This document shows positions 62,693 through 64,000 of a DNA stretch of 64,000 nucleotides, in pieces. The stretch spans positions 1,450,501 through 1,514,500 of the forward strand of contig NC_022524.1 in the NCBI RefSeq assembly GCF_000473245.1, given 5' to 3'. Position 1 is the first letter of the stretch. Each line of letters begins with the position of its first letter. The position numbers and the translations under genes were made by a program. The DNA comes from Bacillus infantis NRRL B-14911. Lineage in GTDB: Bacteria; Bacillota; Bacilli; Bacillales; Cytobacillaceae. The notes beneath the pieces are model-generated. The model ran no database searches and was not told the DNA's origin. It worked only from the letters and a program-made list of their open reading frames with translations.

Positions 62693-62721
62693 ACCCCCAA
62701 AAGCTCCTCTTTCCGGGCGAA
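62693..62721 (+). promoter_or_regulatory. sigI: SigI-type promoter of sigI-rsgI
   Basis: ACCCCC (62693-62698) followed by AAAA and, after 19 nt, CGAA (62718-62721). In B. subtilis SigI promoters show ACCCCC at -35 and CGAA at -10, and sigI is autoregulated. It lies about 105 nt before the sigI start. Confidence 0.65.
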
Positions 62722-62826
62722 GCTTTATGTTAGCAGTGAAAATATTCCTTATTTCTCTCTTCAATCCTTCACCTTGCTGGCTGTTATTTGGCATATGATA
62801 TAATGTGCTGGTGGAGAGGTGAGGAT

Positions 62827-63570
62827 ATGCTCGGTTATTTATTCATCACTAAGAAAAAACAGACACTAGAAAAAACCGTAATAAAAATCCAGCAGGGCGA
62901 CAGCCGGCTGCTTAATGAACTGATAGAGTCATACAAACCTTTTATTGCAAAAACCGTATCCTCCGTCTGCAGACGCTATATCCATGAGTCTGATGATGAG
63001 TACAGCATCGGGCTGATTGCCTTTGATGAAGCGGTCCGTAAATACAGTCCCGAGAAGGGCAGTTCCCTCCTGGGATTTGCCGAAATCATAATCAAGCGAA
63101 GGGTCATTGATTATATCAGGCAGCAGGCAAGGCATATGAATGTCAGCTTTGAAGGCAGCAGTGGAAGTGCTGATGAACAAGCTTCAGCCAGTCTTGTGGA
63201 AGACAGGCTGTCGATTGAAGAGTTCGTGAAAAAAACAGAGCAAGAGCTTAGACGGGATGAAATCATTCACTTTACAGCTCTTCTCAAAGAATATGGATTA
63301 ACTTTTGCTGAAATTGCAGATCAGTCCCCAAAACATGCAGATGCGCGGAAAAATGCGATGGAAATAGCATCGGCACTTGTCAGGGACAAAGAGCTGGCTT
63401 CCTATTTGCAGGAAAAAAAGCGCCTTCCCATCAAGCAGCTGGAAGGCACTGCAGCAGTGAGCAGAAAAACGATTGAAAGGAACAGGAAGTATATCATTGC
63501 TGTTTCCCTTATTTTAATGGGAGATTATGTGTATTTACAGGAGTATATAAAAGGGGTGCTGAAAACGTGA
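62827..63570 (+). CDS. sigI: RNA polymerase sigma factor SigI
   Basis: A 247-residue sigma-70-type factor of the SigI family. Region 2 is seen in LLNELIESYKPFIAKTVSSV and DDEYSIGLIAFDEAVRKYSP; the FAEIIIKRRVIDYIRQQARH stretch is highly characteristic. The C-terminal domain includes FTALLKEYGLTFAEIADQSPKH and SRKTIERNRKYIIAVSLIL. It directs heat/envelope or polysaccharide-responsive genes. ATG 62827 follows GAGGTG; an in-frame ATG at 62788 has no good site. The stop overlaps rsgI (GTGA). Confidence 0.94.
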   Translation: MLGYLFITKKKQTLEKTVIKIQQGDSRLLNELIESYKPFIAKTVSSVCRRYIHESDDEYSIGLIAFDEAVRKYSPEKGSSLLGFAEIIIKRRVIDYIRQQARHMNVSFEGSSGSADEQASASLVEDRLSIEEFVKKTEQELRRDEIIHFTALLKEYGLTFAEIADQSPKHADARKNAMEIASALVRDKELASYLQEKKRLPIKQLEGTAAVSRKTIERNRKYIIAVSLILMGDYVYLQEYIKGVLKT

Positions 63571-64000
63571 AAAAAGGGGTCATCCTTGAAATTGAGGGAC
63601 GTTTTATGACGATGCTTACTCCCGAAGGCGAATTTCTTCGTGCCCTTAATACAGAAGGACATCATCAGATAGGGGAAGAAATCTACTTCTACCCTGTTGG
63701 AAATGCAGAAAAAGACGGGAAAGGGCTCTTTTCACGCCTGGCGGCAAGAAAGAAACTGATTGCCGCTGCCGCCATGGCCTGCCTTCTTGTTCTATCTCTT
63801 GTCATTCCTTTTAATAACAACAGCGAAGTATACGCCTATATGACAATTGATGTAAACCCGAGCATCGAGTTGGGTGTCGACAAGGAACTGTCTGTAGTGG
63901 AGCTTCAATCTTATAATCAGGAGGGCAGGAAATTGCTCAGTCTCTTGGAGGATTGGAAGGGAAAAAGCGCCGGCTATGTAACACGGAAGATCCTTAGTCT
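63567..64000 (+). CDS. rsgI: Anti-sigma factor RsgI (3' truncated by window)
   Basis: The GTG at 63567 overlaps the sigI stop (GTGA) and the frame is open to the window end (144 codons). An N-terminal RsgI anti-sigma domain (KKGVILEIEGRFMTMLTPEG, residues 1-52) is followed by one membrane helix (LIAAAAMACLLVLSLVI) and the start of the extracytoplasmic domain with YAYMTIDVNPSIELGVDKE, a family signature. It holds SigI inactive at the membrane. The C-terminal sensory region is outside the window. Confidence 0.93.
   Translation, partial: MKKGVILEIEGRFMTMLTPEGEFLRALNTEGHHQIGEEIYFYPVGNAEKDGKGLFSRLAARKKLIAAAAMACLLVLSLVIPFNNNSEVYAYMTIDVNPSIELGVDKELSVVELQSYNQEGRKLLSLLEDWKGKSAGYVTRKILS

Overview
The window looks like chromosomal DNA of an endospore-forming Bacillaceae species (Bacillus sensu lato, for example the Cytobacillus/Mesobacillus type). 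The reasons are a GerA-type germinant receptor operon, a spore-coat transglutaminase (tgl), two YjcZ-type Gly/Tyr-rich micro-proteins, sigI-rsgI, floT with its NfeD partner, bacillopeptidase F, swrC, purine-rich Shine-Dalgarno sites (AGGAGG) and compact hairpin/T-run terminators. No prophage, transposase or CRISPR array was seen. The species is not determined.

Layout. 0-5 kb: end of a class A beta-lactamase-like gene, DUF962 gene, a GGDEF-EAL c-di-GMP enzyme coupled to a HAD phosphatase, and a minus-strand stress operon (two micro-ORFs plus ydaG) behind a good SigB-type promoter; then tRNA-Arg(CCT). 5-14.6 kb: gerA-gerB-gerC operon, a small acidic lipoprotein, a DUF3231 protein, cyanophycinase and cyanophycin synthetase (cphB-cphA, cphA frameshifted), and tgl. 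14.6-19.7 kb: GDPD, small hypotheticals, yuaF-floT, and the YjcZ pair. 19.7-25.5 kb: a sensory island with a CheB-CheR-PAS-histidine kinase fusion, a PAS-like protein, a stand-alone cobalamin-binding protein carrying the CarH photoreceptor motif W-x9-EH, and a divergent helical protein separated from it by a palindrome. 25.5-35.2 kb: bacillopeptidase F-like protease, an ECF sigma/anti-sigma pair, and a sugar ABC importer lacking its ATPase. 35.2-42 kb: a repeat-bearing intergenic region with a possible structured RNA, a Cys-rich secreted protein, a TPP-riboswitch operon (thiY, MTH1187-type protein, thiX, thiZ, tatD), a LysM-SleB hydrolase and a YkvA protein. 42-50.5 kb: sirtuin, treP-malL-treA under TreR-like operators and a cre site, nucleoside transporter, an interspersed repeat and yfhP. 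50.6-57.5 kb: prfC, an EAL protein with an unusual start, GNAT, a 6 x 20-bp tandem repeat, a tyrosine-type T-box ahead of an NhaC-family transporter, an AAA ATPase, and an array of about ten 53-bp palindromic repeats. 57.5-64 kb: swrC, an SDR reductase, a membrane protein, and sigI-rsgI (cut by the window end) with a SigI-like promoter.

How the genes work together. Several units are tightly coupled by ATGA/TAATG/GTGA overlaps: gerB-gerC, cphB-cphA, GGDEF-EAL with HAD, EAL with GNAT, MTH1187-thiX-thiZ-tatD, and sigI-rsgI. RNA-level regulation is prominent (TPP riboswitch, Tyr T-box). The most unusual items are the HTH-less B12 photosensor-like protein in the sensory island, the broken cyanophycin synthetase, three unrelated intergenic repeat arrays, the TPP-operon TatD, and the Cys-rich secreted protein.
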